From Molossus alvarezi (taxonomy: Eukaryota > Chordata > Mammalia > Chiroptera > Molossidae), in contig CM073885.1 in NCBI GenBank assembly GCA_037176705.1, forward strand, positions 165,902,290 through 165,966,289: a DNA stretch of 64,000 nucleotides. The letters run 5' to 3'. Position numbers and translations under genes: made by a program. The notes beneath the pieces are model-generated. The model ran no database searches and was not told the DNA's origin. It saw only the letters and a list, made by a program, of their open reading frames with translations. Within the stretch, counting starts at the first letter, position 1; every line of letters begins with the position of its first letter. Below, in pieces: positions 27,801-41,200 of the stretch.

Positions 27801-30800
27801 TGCCAACCACCGGACCCCAACTGGGGCCAGGGACGAACTGCAACCGAGGTACGTGCCCTTAGCAGGAATCGAACCCAGGCCTCTCTGGTTTGCGGGCCGA
27901 CACTCTAACCACTGAACCAAACCCGCCAGGGCTTAACAGTTCTATTTATTAACTTATTTCTTTCTAGTGTCACAAATGTGCCATGGGAATTAGGAAAGCA
28001 GGTCAGGGGTATAGTGGGTTGGCGATGAGGATACTTTTTATTTTTGGTGGCAAGCCATGCCAGAGCCATTTTCAGTACTGACATCGTGGAGCCTCCATCC
28101 ACGTGCAGGGAACTTCGTTGCAGTCAATTCCCTGTGTTCTCTGTTGGCAGAGAACGAGGTGGCATGAGAGATGTGCCACAGAACTCGGAGTGGTGATGGA
28201 GTTGCCAAAACATTCCTAAAATGAGTCTCTGATGCCCTGTGATGCGTCTATTCTCCATCCAGACATCCACTCATCCAGCTAGTCAAACTCACTCGTGGGG
28301 GAACCAGAGGTGTCAGCGAGTAAAGGAGAGAGAACACCAGAAACGTCACAGAGAGGGTATACAACATGCCTCAAGAGGCAAGAAAAGGGATCACTTGTGC
28401 CACAGGAGAGGACCAGGAGAGCTTCTCAGAGAGAGTCAAGCTTTATAGATGTAATCTGGGATGGTGAAACATTAGGCAGGGGTACTAAGAAGAGAGAAAA
28501 GGATGGAAGGGGATAAAACGGGAAGTAGGTTGGTGTCAGAGTTCATAGAGCTTCTGATGCCATGAGGCAGACATTGAAACGTATGCTTCGTGCAATGAGT
28601 ACTTCCTAAGCAGGGAAGTGAATGTTTAAAAGTAAGTAGTTCCACAATGATTTCTGTGATTGCACTTAGGCAAGACATGTTTATATCTGCATTGACTCTA
28701 TTTTAGTAATTAATTCACTTGATCATCCATTCATTTTCTTCTTATGAGTTTAAAATAGGCTTTTATTTATTTTTAGGAAGATTAAATGGCCCTCTACTAT
28801 ACAAACATTTGTAACTAAAACAATACTATTGTTTTTCTTACATCTATGGAGTTAATGATTATATAAACATGATTTGATTAAACATGGTAGAGTACTACCA
28901 AATACCAACTTGAGAAACACATGCTCTTGGTTTTGTCATTAAATCTATAGTTATTGGCTTGGTAAATTAAATAATACAGTTAAAAATGGGATAATTGTTT
29001 GAATTGTTTAAAAATTCAATTTTCTGTGGTTAATGTTACATATCCTGTGTTCTTCCGCATTACCTATAAAATCTCTTTTAGATGGTCAAAAGGATATTAT
29101 TGATAAGTAATATTTTTGATGGTATCAATTAATTTTTATGTGGCCATGAATGTGTTTGACTACATGTAATAAAAATTAAGTGTGCAAATTGAATAAAACA
29201 ATAAGCTTTTAAAATATGCCATCATATTTTAAAACTGGACCAGTTTGGCTCAGCGGTTAGAGTGTCGGCCTGCTGTCCAGAGAGACCCGGGTTCGGTTCC
29301 CGCTAAGGGCATGTACCTCGGTTGCAGTTTGTTCCCGGCCCTGGTTGGTTGTGCTGGTGGCAGCCACTCGATGTGTCCCTTTCACATCGATGTTTCTCTC
29401 TCTCTCTCTCTTCCTCTCTCTCCCTCCCACTCTGTCTGAACAAAAAAATAGAAAAATGTCCTCGGGTGAGGATAAAAAATAATAATAATAATAAATTAAA
29501 TAAATAAATAAATAAATAAATAAAATATGCCATCATAATCAATTACAGTTGAAAGATCACCTAACTGGAAGGCCAGTCTTATGCCTCTCTGTTCTTTACC
29601 CACAGGACCTCACCTAAGTCGTTTGTCAATGGCCTGCTTCAACAGCCAAACAATAAGATTAGCTGAAATGTGTTTCTTTCCAGGGTCCATGAGTTCAGTG
29701 AAAATTACTTACATTTTATTATTATTTTAATGGTGATATAATAAATACTTTATTTGTCCTGGAGAAAAAACTTATGTTTTGCACAGGAAGCTTACAAAAG
29801 AAGAGTTTCATAGAATATCTGGTCAAGATATCTGGTTAGGTAAACACGGTATCACACCCTCCCACAACCACATCAAAGTTACAACTAAACTACAGAACAA
29901 CCATCATTCAAAACCGCCTGAAATCAAGCTGAATGGAAGTCCTACAACTACGGAATTAAAGCAGCAGCCGCATGGAGACTGGTAGGAGGGGCGGAGGCGG
30001 ACGGGCTGGTCCCACACCCACGTGTGGTGGATAAAAATGAGGAGGACACCTCGGCTGGGAAGGTCCTTCCTGAGGACTGAGGGATCACCGTCCCTCAGGA
30101 TTCTACCGCCAGGAAGAGAATCCCCATAACTTCTGGCTGGTAAAACCAGAGGGAACTGAGGCTCAGGGAGGCGAAAGCGGCTGGACCCCCAGGCAGCTCC
30201 TTAAAGGGCCCGTACATGGACTTATCGGACTCTCTTCCTCTAAGCTTGGAGAGGAGGCAGCTTGAGGGGCACCAGAGACATACAGGGAAGAACTGAGCTG
30301 TTTGGCACTGGAGCAAAGGCTGGAGAGGGGGCTTTCTCCGGGACAAATGTGCTGCCAGAGGCCTTTGTTCCTTTGGGGAGCCCTTCCCTGGGGCGGCAGA
30401 CAGCCCCCATATCTGGGACTCCAGCAACCTGGCTCACACTGGTAGCCCCGCCCTGGTGACTCCTGAGGCCCCGCCCCACCCAACTTTCAAGCTCACCCAA
30501 GCTGTTGCCAGTTGCTTAACCATAGGATTGGCCTGTCTTGGATCCTGCTTCAGGTTTTCCTAAATTCTTTCAAACAAGCAGTATCTGGTCTCAGCTAGCC
30601 CCATACCTCTTGTTAAGTAATACACAGAAACAAACACAGAGAGGCAACCAAAATGAGGAGACAAAGAAACAGGTCCCAAATGAAAGAACAGAACAAAACT
30701 CCAGGAAAAGAACTAAGCGAAATGGAGATAAGCAACCTAACAGATGCTGAGTTCAAAATACTACTTATAAGGATGCTCAATGAACTTAGTGAGAGCCTCA

Positions 30801-33800
30801 AGAGCATTAAGAAGGACCAATCAGAAATGAAGGAGGCACTAACTGAAATAAAGAATAATTTATACAGATTCAATAGTAGAGTAGGTAAAGCCAAGAAGCA
30901 AACCATCGATTTGGAATATAAGGAAACAGAAAACAGCCAACCAGAACAGCAAAAAGAAAAAAGAATAAAAAAATGAGGATGGTGTAAGGAGCCTCTGGGA
31001 CAACTTCAAGCGTGCCAACATTCGCATCTTGGGAGTACCAGAAGGAGAAGAGAGAGAACAAGAAATCGAAAACCTGTTTGAAACAATAATGGCAGAAAAC
31101 TTCCCTAACTTGGTGAAGGAAACAGATATACAAGTCCAGGAAGCAAAGAGAGTCCCAAACAAGATGAACCCCAAGAGGCCCACACCAAGACACATCATCA
31201 TCAAGGTGCAAAAGGTTCAAGACAAAGAGAGAATCTTAAAAGTAGCAACAGAAAAGCAGTTAGTTACTTACAAGGGAGTTCCCATAAGACTGTCAACTAA
31301 TTTCTCAAAAGAAACTTTGCAGGCCAGAAGGGAGTGGCAAGAAATATTTAGAGTGATGAAAAGCAAGAACCTACAACCAAGATTACTCTATCCTGCAAAG
31401 CTGTCATTTAGAATCAATGGCCATATAAAGTGTTTCCCAGACAAGAAAAAGTTAAAGGACTTCATCACCACCAAACCGTTATATGAAATGTTGAAGGGTC
31501 TTTTTACAGAAAAAGATAAAATATATGAACAAACAAAATGGCAATGAATACATATCTATTGACAATGGAATCTACAAACAAAATGGACAGGCAGAACAGA
31601 AACATTCTCATAGATACAGAGAACATTTTGTTGGTTGCCAGATGGGATTAAGAAGAACAAATTGGTTGCTAGACTGAGCAACCTCAAAGAGAAGGGGCTT
31701 GGGGAGTGGGAAGAAATAAACCAAAGAACTTATATGCATAACCAATGGACACAGACAATAGTGTGGGAAAAAGCGGGAGGGGGGTGGTAGTGGGGAGGAG
31801 GGGATCAATGGGGGGAAAATGAGGAACATCTGTAATACATTCAACAATAAAGATTTAAAAAATAAAATAAAAAAAGGGGAAAAAAAAGAATATGACATAG
31901 GTTTTCAAGTCAGTTTTCCAAATTATCTTCCAAGGATGTATTTATTGTAGTCTTCTTTTTTACAAAATGTTGCATTTACTGAATTTGAGTTGGTAGAAAT
32001 GATTCATGTAGTTGTTTAAAATTCCTCAATGTCAAAGTTTCTTTGTCAAATCATGGTTTTAAATATACTTTTAACTCCTCACTTGGTTCTTCGGGTATTT
32101 TCTAAAGGAAGCAAAACTCCATGTTAGTGGTTGTTTTTTTTCTTTCTTGCAGACCAATTCTGAATACGTTTGGACTGATAAATGGAGGGTGAGATACACT
32201 AATTGGGCTTCTGATGAGCCCAAACTGAAATCAGCATGTGTTTATCTGGATGTTGATGGCTACTGGAAGACAGCACATTGCAATGAGAGTTTTTACTGTC
32301 TCTGCAAAAAATCAGATGGTAATGGAATATCCAAAAACGGTCTAAGGATTGTCAATTTTCTTAATAAGCTAATACATAACTGTTGATATTATTAAACTAT
32401 TAACATGTCTTGGGAGCTTAAGATAAGACATATTTCTGTACCTAAGGAAAGACTGACTTGTTAATAAGCAAATATACATAGATCAAAATGATGGAGATAG
32501 AAATTTTTCTTCATTGCAAGAGTTTATTTGCTCTTTATAAATTTCTGAATTTTGATTATTGAGATTATTCTCTGAATCTATGTCACATTCCCTAGGGAAT
32601 TATGATTACTTTGATGTTGATAGCATAATTACATCAAAATACTTTTATCAGAATGCATGTAGATTCATCAGTCAGTGATATTATGCTGATAGTGTCCTAG
32701 AATGCAGTCTTAGAATTGAACAGTGATACAGCCCTATAGTTCTAACTATAGCATTTAGTTATATCACAGATGTCAGTCATAGCTAAGAAGGGTTTATATG
32801 GATTAGACACCCCCCCCCAATTAAAAAAATGTCTTGAAAGGAGGCTGTCTTGCAAATTTTGGGGGAGGTGCCGGTTTTTTGGAACTTAACTTCTTTATGG
32901 GTATCTATAGATCTACATTCTTTTTTTTTTTCTATATTGATTTTAGAGAGAGAAGAAGGGAGAGGGAGGGAGAGACAGAAACAGTGATGAGAGAGAACAC
33001 TGATTGGCCACCCCCAGCATGCCCCCCATTGGGGACCTGGCCCACAACCTGGACATGTGCCCTGACCGGGAATCGAACCGGAGACTTCCTGGCGCATGGG
33101 TGGATGCTCAACCACTGAGCCACACCAGCCGGGCAGATCTGCATTCTTAATTTTGAGTGTGATTAGTTGCCACAGTACCTTAATACATCTATTAAAATAT
33201 GTTTCAAATGAAAAAAAAAAAAAAGAAGTGAAAAGAAACCCCAATAATAAAAATGGCAGATTCAAATGACTAACACTAGAACTTTAAAAAAAATGACAGG
33301 TGATGAAAATGTTCACAGTCGCTAATATATTATTCTACATACTACAGAAACTTTAGGTTTTACTTTATTTTAAATGTCTTTTTATCTTTTTATTAACAGA
33401 AATCCCTGCCACTGAACCTCCACAACTGCCTGGCAGATGCCCCGAGTCAGACCACACGGCGTGGATCCCTTTCCATGGTCACTGCTACTATATCGAGTCT
33501 TCATATACAAGGCACTGGGGCCAAGCATCTCTGGAATGTCTTCGAATGGGTAAGTGCCACATTTACTGTGAGAAAATCGCAGTCATCTATTCTGGATTTC
33601 CATGATCCGAATAACACTATACATTAAAAACGTTCATCTTTCTTAATAATTTATATTGTCACAGAATGGTCCACATCATGACCCCCAAATATAATTTCTA
33701 ATATCGTAGCCTCAAAACTCTTAAAGAATTCGGTCAAAAACGATCATTTGCAGAACAAGTCTTTCTTACTTTTGGCCCTAATATACTAAATTGTGAGGAT

Positions 33801-34699
33801 TCTCATTTTCAGTTATTCAGAGTATTGTGTTTACATCTTATCACCAAAAAGCTCAGGTTTCACAAGTGCCCAGGAGCCATTTTGCTATAGCACTGATAGA
33901 AAAGTATTTATATCTGGTTATCTTATTTGTGAAGTAAAACAAAAGAAACTTCAGATGGACATGACATAAATGGATAATCCCCCCAAATTAAAAATGTCAA
34001 ATAAAATTAATGTTTTATAATTCACTCAATTAAATTTCATTGAATATTTTACTGATTTTTCTTTACTAAAGTTTGATTACGCCCTAAATAAGTGTTCTTT
34101 ATCCAATAGTGGTCTGCAAGAGTTGGATCATTTCTTTCAGTCCCATTCAAAAGTTAACCTTGAATTTTGAATTTTTACTTTTGTGTTTATATTTCTTCAG
34201 CTTTATTGAGGTAAAATTAACATGAAGTTATAATACACGTAAAGTATACAACATGATCATTTGTCACACACATTGTGAGAAGACTCAAGTTAATACATCA
34301 TCACCTCACATACTTACCTCTTTTTCTTTTTTGGTGAGAACACTTACATTCTACTCTCTTAGCAAATTTCAATGATATGATACAGTGTTCTCAACTCTAG
34401 TCACCGTTATACTTTAGATCCTCAGACCTTATTCATCTTAAAATGGAAAGTTTGTACCCTTTCACCAGGTTCTCCCTATTCTTCACCATCAACCCCTGCC
34501 AATCACCATTCTACTTTCTGTTTCTGTGAGTTTGACTTTTTTTTTTAACAGTTCTACATATGAAGCTGATATCATACAGTATTTGTCTATCTCTGTAGGG
34601 TTTATTTCACTTAGCATAATGCCTTTCTGATTAATCAAAATGGTTACAAATGGCAGGATTCCTGTTTGTTTAAAAAGAGTAATATTTCACTATATATAT

Positions 34700-34740
<41 letters not shown>

Positions 34741-35167
34741 CCATTGATTGTTCAGTAGCATGTTTAATCTCCATATATGTGTGAATTTTATTTTCTTCTT
34801 GTAATTGAATTTTGGTTTTGTAACATTGTGGTCAGAAAAGATGTTTGATATGATTTCAATATTAAATTTATCGAGACTTTTTTTTTTTTTTTGTGGCCTA
34901 ACATATGGTCTATCTTGAGAATGTTCCATATGTGCTTGAGAAGAATGTGTATTCTTCATCTGTTGTGTGAAATGTTTGTATATATCTGTTAGGTCCATCT
35001 GGTCTAATTGTAGTTTAAGTCTACTGTTTCCTTATTGATATTTTTGTCTGAATGACTTATCTATTGTTGAAAACCGGTATTGAAGTGTTCTACTGTTGTT
35101 GTTTTGATGTCTGTTTATCCCTTCATATCTAATATTTGTTTTATATATTAAGGTGCTTTGAAGTTGG

Positions 35168-35222
<55 letters not shown>

Positions 35223-38200
35223 TATATTTACAATAGTTACATACTTCAGTAAATTGACCCCTTTACTATTATATAATGACTTTCTTTGTCTCTGATTATA
35301 GCTTTTGGTAAAGTCTTTTTTGTCTGATACATGTATCAAACCCACTTTCTTTTGTTTTCTATTTACATGGAATAATTATTTTCATTCTGTCACTTTGAGC
35401 ATGGGGGTATTCAAAAAGCTGAAATGAATTACTTGTAGACAACATATAGTTAGATCTTTTTTCTTTTAATTTATTCACTCACCCTGTGTCTTTTGATGGG
35501 AGTATTTAGTTTATTTTTATTTGCAGTAATTATTGATAGGTATGGACTTACTACTACCATTTTGCTCATTGTTTTCTGGATGTTTTGTAGTTTCTTTTTT
35601 CTTTCTTCCTCTATGGTTCACTTCCTTTACGATTTGATAATTTTCTGTAGCAATATGCTCAAATGTCTTTTTTTTTTTAATGTTTTGTGTATCTATTCTA
35701 GGTTTTGCTTTGTGGTTACTATAAGGCTTATAGTTATAACAGTCTATTTAAAGCTGCTAATAACTTAACTATGAATGCATACAAAAGCTTTACATTTTAT
35801 AACACCCCGCATTTTATACTTTTGCTGTCACAAATTACATTTTTATATTGTGTATCCATTCACAAATTATTGTATTTATTGTTATTTTTAATACTTTAGT
35901 CTTTTTTTTTTTTTTGATCCTCACCCGAGAATATTTTTTCATTTTTTGTTTGGATAGAGTGGGAGGGAGAGAGAGGAAGAGAGAGAGAGAGAGAAACATC
36001 GACATGAAAGGGACACATCGAGTGGTTGCCACTTGCACGACCCAACCAGCAGGCCTGGGGACAAACTGCAACCGAGGTACATGCCCTTAGCGGAAACTGA
36101 ACCCAGGTCTCTCTGGACCACAGGCCGATGCTCTAACCGCTGAGCCAAACCAGCCAGGACAGTACTTTAGTCTTGTAACCTTTATACTAGAGTTATAAGT
36201 GATTTACATACCACCGTTACAATATCAGAGTATTCTGAATTTTACTATATATTTACCTTTATCAGTGAGTTTTATATTTTCAAAAGTTTTTGCATTACTA
36301 ATTAGTGTTATTTTGTTTCAGCTTAATGAACTCCCTTAACAGTTCTTAATAAAGCTTGTTTATTGTTGATTAACTCTTTCAGCTTTCGTTTGTCTGGAAA
36401 ACAAACAAAATTCTGAGGGAAAACTTTGCAGGATAGAGTATTCTTGGTTGCCATTTTTTCTTTAAGCATTTAAAATATATTATCCCAATTCCCTTCTAGC
36501 ATGCAAAGTTTCTGCTGAAAACCCCACTTACAGTCTAAGGGGGGTTTCCTTGTATGTAACCAGTAGCATTTATCTTGCAGTTTTTGAGAATGTCTCTTTG
36601 TCTTTAACTTTTGACAATTTAATTATAATACTTTTTGATATGGATCTCTTTAGATTCATTGTATTTGGTACTCTGTAGGCTTCCTGGATCTGATTTTTTC
36701 TTTCTTTCTCTAGGTTGGGAAAGCTTTCAGCCATTATTTCTCTGAATAAGCTTTTCGCCCCATTATTTTTCTCTCCCCCCTCTGGGACTTCTATGATGCA
36801 TATATGGTTCACTTACTGTTGTCTTACAAGTCCCTTAAGGTAGCTTCATTCTTTTTTTCTTTTTGCTCCTCCTGATGTATTTGACTGCTCTTTCTTTGAG
36901 TTTACGGTTCCTTTTTTTCCAATTTATCTAATTAACCATTGAACCCTTTTTTATTGATTGTATTCTTTAGCTCTATGATTTATTCTCTATCAGGTAAATC
37001 ACTTATCTCTGTTTTGTTAACATCACTCGGAGATTTATCTTGTTCTTTTTAGATGATATTCTCTTTCTGCACATTAGATAAAACAGATACCTTTTTCAGT
37101 CTTGAAAGACTGGTCTTGTTTAGAAGATGAACCTCATCAATCAACCCAGCCCAAGCTCCTGTTTGTCTCTACTTTGTGACTGTTCAAGTTACCATCTTTG
37201 TTTCAAATGGCTCCTAGTATTTGAGGGTGTGCCAAGACCTGACTGTGTCCCAAAAGGGAGGATCACAGACAACACGTAAATGCAGGCTGATTAGAAGCTG
37301 AACCCTCAGGCAGCAGCTGAGAAAGTATGTAGTTAAGCCAGGTACCTGTACAGGCTCTTTCGAGAGAGATGTTGATGACCTGGTTTTATTGTTGCAGCAG
37401 CCCAGAGGGAAAAAGTGGCAGAAGTGTCCATAAGCTCCTTCAGGCTCCATGAAAGACCACAGCCAGCCTAGATGCATGCAAATGGGCAGTCAACCTCTGA
37501 TGGCAGGTTGCAAAGTATGAGTCAGTCCTCTTTCGGGAAAGACGGGGAGATGCCCCCCCCCCCCCCCGCTTGCTCGCTTTTAGCTAAACCCTGGGGGAAG
37601 AGCAACAATGAGTCCTTCCTTTTTTTGCTTTCTATAGTCTCATGGGTTTTGTGGATGCGTATACCATTGACTTTAGATCTAGGTGTTCTTTGGGCATGTC
37701 TCTCAGAAGGGAGCCTTAAAAGTTGGGGTGCTAGATATGTGGTCTAAACTCTCACTACATTCCAAGGAGAAGCTGGAAGTTGGGGGTTCCCTCCTGATTG
37801 TATAGCACTGTGCTGGGGTAGGGTTTATGGAGCAAGTGTGACTTAATCTTGACTCATTTAGATGTGGGTGTTTTCTCTGTCACCTAATGTAAAGGAATCA
37901 CTCAGCTAGTTTCTGGATTTCTGTGAGGGAATTGTTCTGTGTTCATCTGGTGATTCCATTGAAGGAGAAAAGTCCAGGAGCCCATGTTCCCATCTACGTC
38001 TCTCCCTACGAATTTTGACTTTAGATTCTGAGCCAGATGTTAGTTTGCTTCATTGTATATTGGGACTTTATTGCTATGTGCATATCTGTCTGTAATTGTC
38101 ACATCTTCTTGATGAACTAAAACTTTAATTATTATAAAAAGTACTTATTTGTCTCTAGTTACAAGTTTTGTTTAGAGGTCTATCTTGTGTAATACTGGTA

Positions 38201-41200
38201 TAGCTACTCCAGCTGTTTCAGTTACTATTTGCATGGTATATCTTTTCTATGCGCTTACTTTCAACCTACTTATGTCTTTGAATCTTAATTGTGTGTTATT
38301 TTTACCTTTTAATTTATTCTGCCAATCTCTGTCTTTTGATTGGAGTACTTAAACCACTTACATTTAATGTAACTACTGATAAGGTAGGATTTATATCTGC
38401 CATTTTGCCATTTGTTTTCTCTACGTCTTTCATTTTTTGGGTGAAATAAGAAGGCTTATTTCATTTATGCCTTCTTTTATATTAAATGTATAATTTCTAG
38501 AGTACCATTTTAATTTTACTGTGTTTTGTTTAGTTATTTTCTTAGTGGTTGCCCTGGGGATGACAATTAACATCTTATTAATATGTAACAATCTAGTTCA
38601 GATTAATATCAATTTAATTTAATGACTAAACAAAACTTATGTTCTTTTATAGCTCTATTCCCCCTGCAATTCTTTGTGATATTATTGTCATACAAATACA
38701 TTTTTATACATTGTATGTCCATCAGCACAAATTTATAATCATTGCTTTATGTAGTGTCTTCAGATCAGATAAAATTTTTAAAAGAATTATAATAAAAAAG
38801 ACAGTTTGAAACTCTGCCTTAGCCTTCACTTCATGCTTGCATAGTGCCTCAAGGTCAGCCAGAGGTGGGAGTTTAGGGACTTCTCAGATCTTTCATGAGA
38901 ATGCGAGTCGTGGGTATGTCCACATCTCAGCGCGTCTGTGGCCTTCTCGATCCCCAGGAATAGGTTAGTGACTTTTAACACTCCCTATATACATTTTATT
39001 CCTGAGTTTTTCCTTTTAAGTTTTTCCGGTTAGCTTGTTGTTTCCCTCAATTGTTATCACTGCCTGAGGCAGCTGCGATTTACACAGTTGCCTCTGATGG
39101 TCCTTGAGGAACACCCCAGGGAAAGGCTGTTTACACTGGCCTGAGCTCTGGGTAAGGGCAAATAAGCCAAGTTTTGCAAGTGAGGTTTTCCAGAGAACTG
39201 TCAGAGACATCAAATAATGGAAAGTTTTTGAGAATGGGACTTTGGGAGAACTCCAACACCATTCTGACATTTCCAATGTCTTCTAGGCTGCTGGTTTTCA
39301 CTTTGGTTTGGGGACTATTTTTTTTTTAATATGTTTTTTATTGATTTTTTAGAGAGAGGAAGGGATAGAGAGATAGAAACATCCATGTGAGAGAGAAACA
39401 TCGATGGGCTGCCTCCTACACGCCACCCACTGGGGATCAAGCCTACAACCCAGGCATGTGCCCAGACTGAAAATCGAACCCAGACCTCTCAGTCCGGGGG
39501 ACAATGCTCGGTCCACTGAAACACACTGGCCAGGTGGGACTGTTGGTTTTTAAGACAGTCAAAAGCAAGGGACAAGACAATGAGATTAGGATGAGTTATA
39601 ACACCGTGAAGCTCACGGTTCTTACCAAAATTCAATCTTCTTTTTGAATAAATGCGTCCTGAATGGTTACAAACCATTGGTTAATTTTCACAGTTCTTAA
39701 AAAAAGTTGACCTTGACAAATTTGCTGGTGGTCTTATTGCTTTTATGGAGTAGAGGATTCTCAGGGGTCCTTACTCTGACATTTCTTATGATATGTCGTC
39801 TGAATTCTGCTTTGAATTTTTCTAAATTAAAATATGTTTTCCTTTACGTTTAAAATTTTTTAAAAAGTTTGCAATGAATATGAAGAAATTTTGTTTTAGG
39901 TGACTATGTTTTTCTGTAAATAATGAGTATGGTTCTCATTTATTGAAATGTGTCACAAATATTTTGAAATGGCTATTGTCTACGAAATATCTTTACTAAT
40001 GGACTATGTAATCAAAACAATCATCAAGAGGATCATCCAGGATTCAGTAACATGCGATGCAGGCATATGGTTAAATGGAGGTCCTCAAGATTCAGAACGC
40101 CTGGATCATGCCATGAATTTGGCCTCTACTCTCATTAAAGTCTTGGCAAATTATTTACCTTCTGTATTTTGTATTTTATTTAACTATAAAATGGGGTACC
40201 AATAGTACCCATTTAATAAGGTTGTTGTAAAATTTTAGTGAGATCATGCTTATAAAGCCCAAAGCAAAATGTCTGGCATGAAGTACTTAAATATATTAGT
40301 TGTTATTATTAAGAAGCTATAACCATTTACTATAAAATATAATGCTGACTCTGAATCAGAGCTAACCTAATGTGTGCTGTCAATGCCGTAGTCATTGAAT
40401 CAGTCTTTCAGTTTGCTCTCTTCTTATGTTGTACAGTCCTATACATAACAGCTGGGTTAATACTCCTGTAGTGCATCACATGATTCTGTTGCCTGAAAGA
40501 ACTGAGTGTTCTTTATCAGCACATTGCCCTAAATACCAATTTCCTGCCATCTGCCGTGAAGCCTAACCCAAGTCTTTTTTCACCCATTTACCATATTAAT
40601 CCATCCAAACTGTACTATCTATTAATACTACTAAGTCCTCCCATCTATCATCTAGCTATATCATATCATATCATATCATATCATATCATATCATAACATA
40701 TCACCATAAACCAATATGGAGGACTCCATGTATCGGTGAGCCATCCCCATTCCTGAAGAAGCTCTATGCTTCCTTCTTTCCTTGTCTTTCCTTTAATTCT
40801 TCCTCTTTGTGGAATTATTTTCTGTTTTTTGTACTTAAAATCCAGTGCTCCTTCATATCTTAAATTCTGTTTCCTCCGTGCTCCCTTGTAGTTGGATCAT
40901 CTAAAACAAATCCTCTCCCAGTTTGACATGTCAATGGCATATTGTACTAATTTTACCTCTTTTACATTCATTTAAACTCTCAACTCATAGCTACCTACAT
41001 TATCATAACCCTCTTAAGACATTCTCTGTACATCATCTTTTCATATCCTGCAGCAACTTGTTCAGTGTGTGTACGCAAGTGATGCTTAAAAATGTGTTTT
41101 CAGAACAGAAGCTGAGATGCTGAAAAGACAAATGTCCACGCTTTAAAATCTTCCCCTTAAGTGGACATGTTATAATGATTTATATTGGTCTTAATATAAA

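Larger units (their letters stand above)
34741..38000 (-). mobile_element. Old antisense half-L1/L1 element with ORF1 remnant
   Basis: Right to left (element sense): a 5' region to about 36,950, an ORF1 remnant, then a long noncoding stretch (ccattgattgttcagtagca, cttgagaagaatgtgtattc, gtccatctggtctaattgta) in place of ORF2. The layout fits a half-L1 with a long 3' region, although a deleted L1 is also possible. It contains the Ves SINE at 35904-36162 and the TA/CA repeat at 35168-35223. Confidence 0.65.

Noticed and set aside
30095..30500. Several overlapping Gly/Pro-rich frames on both strands
   Set aside because: They lie in the GC-rich 5' region of the half-L1 element and are not conserved coding.
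32783..33265. 160-codon minus-strand frame with CGSVVEHPPM-like text
   Set aside because: It is a Ves SINE read through. The same peptide-like pattern recurs at nearly every Ves copy.
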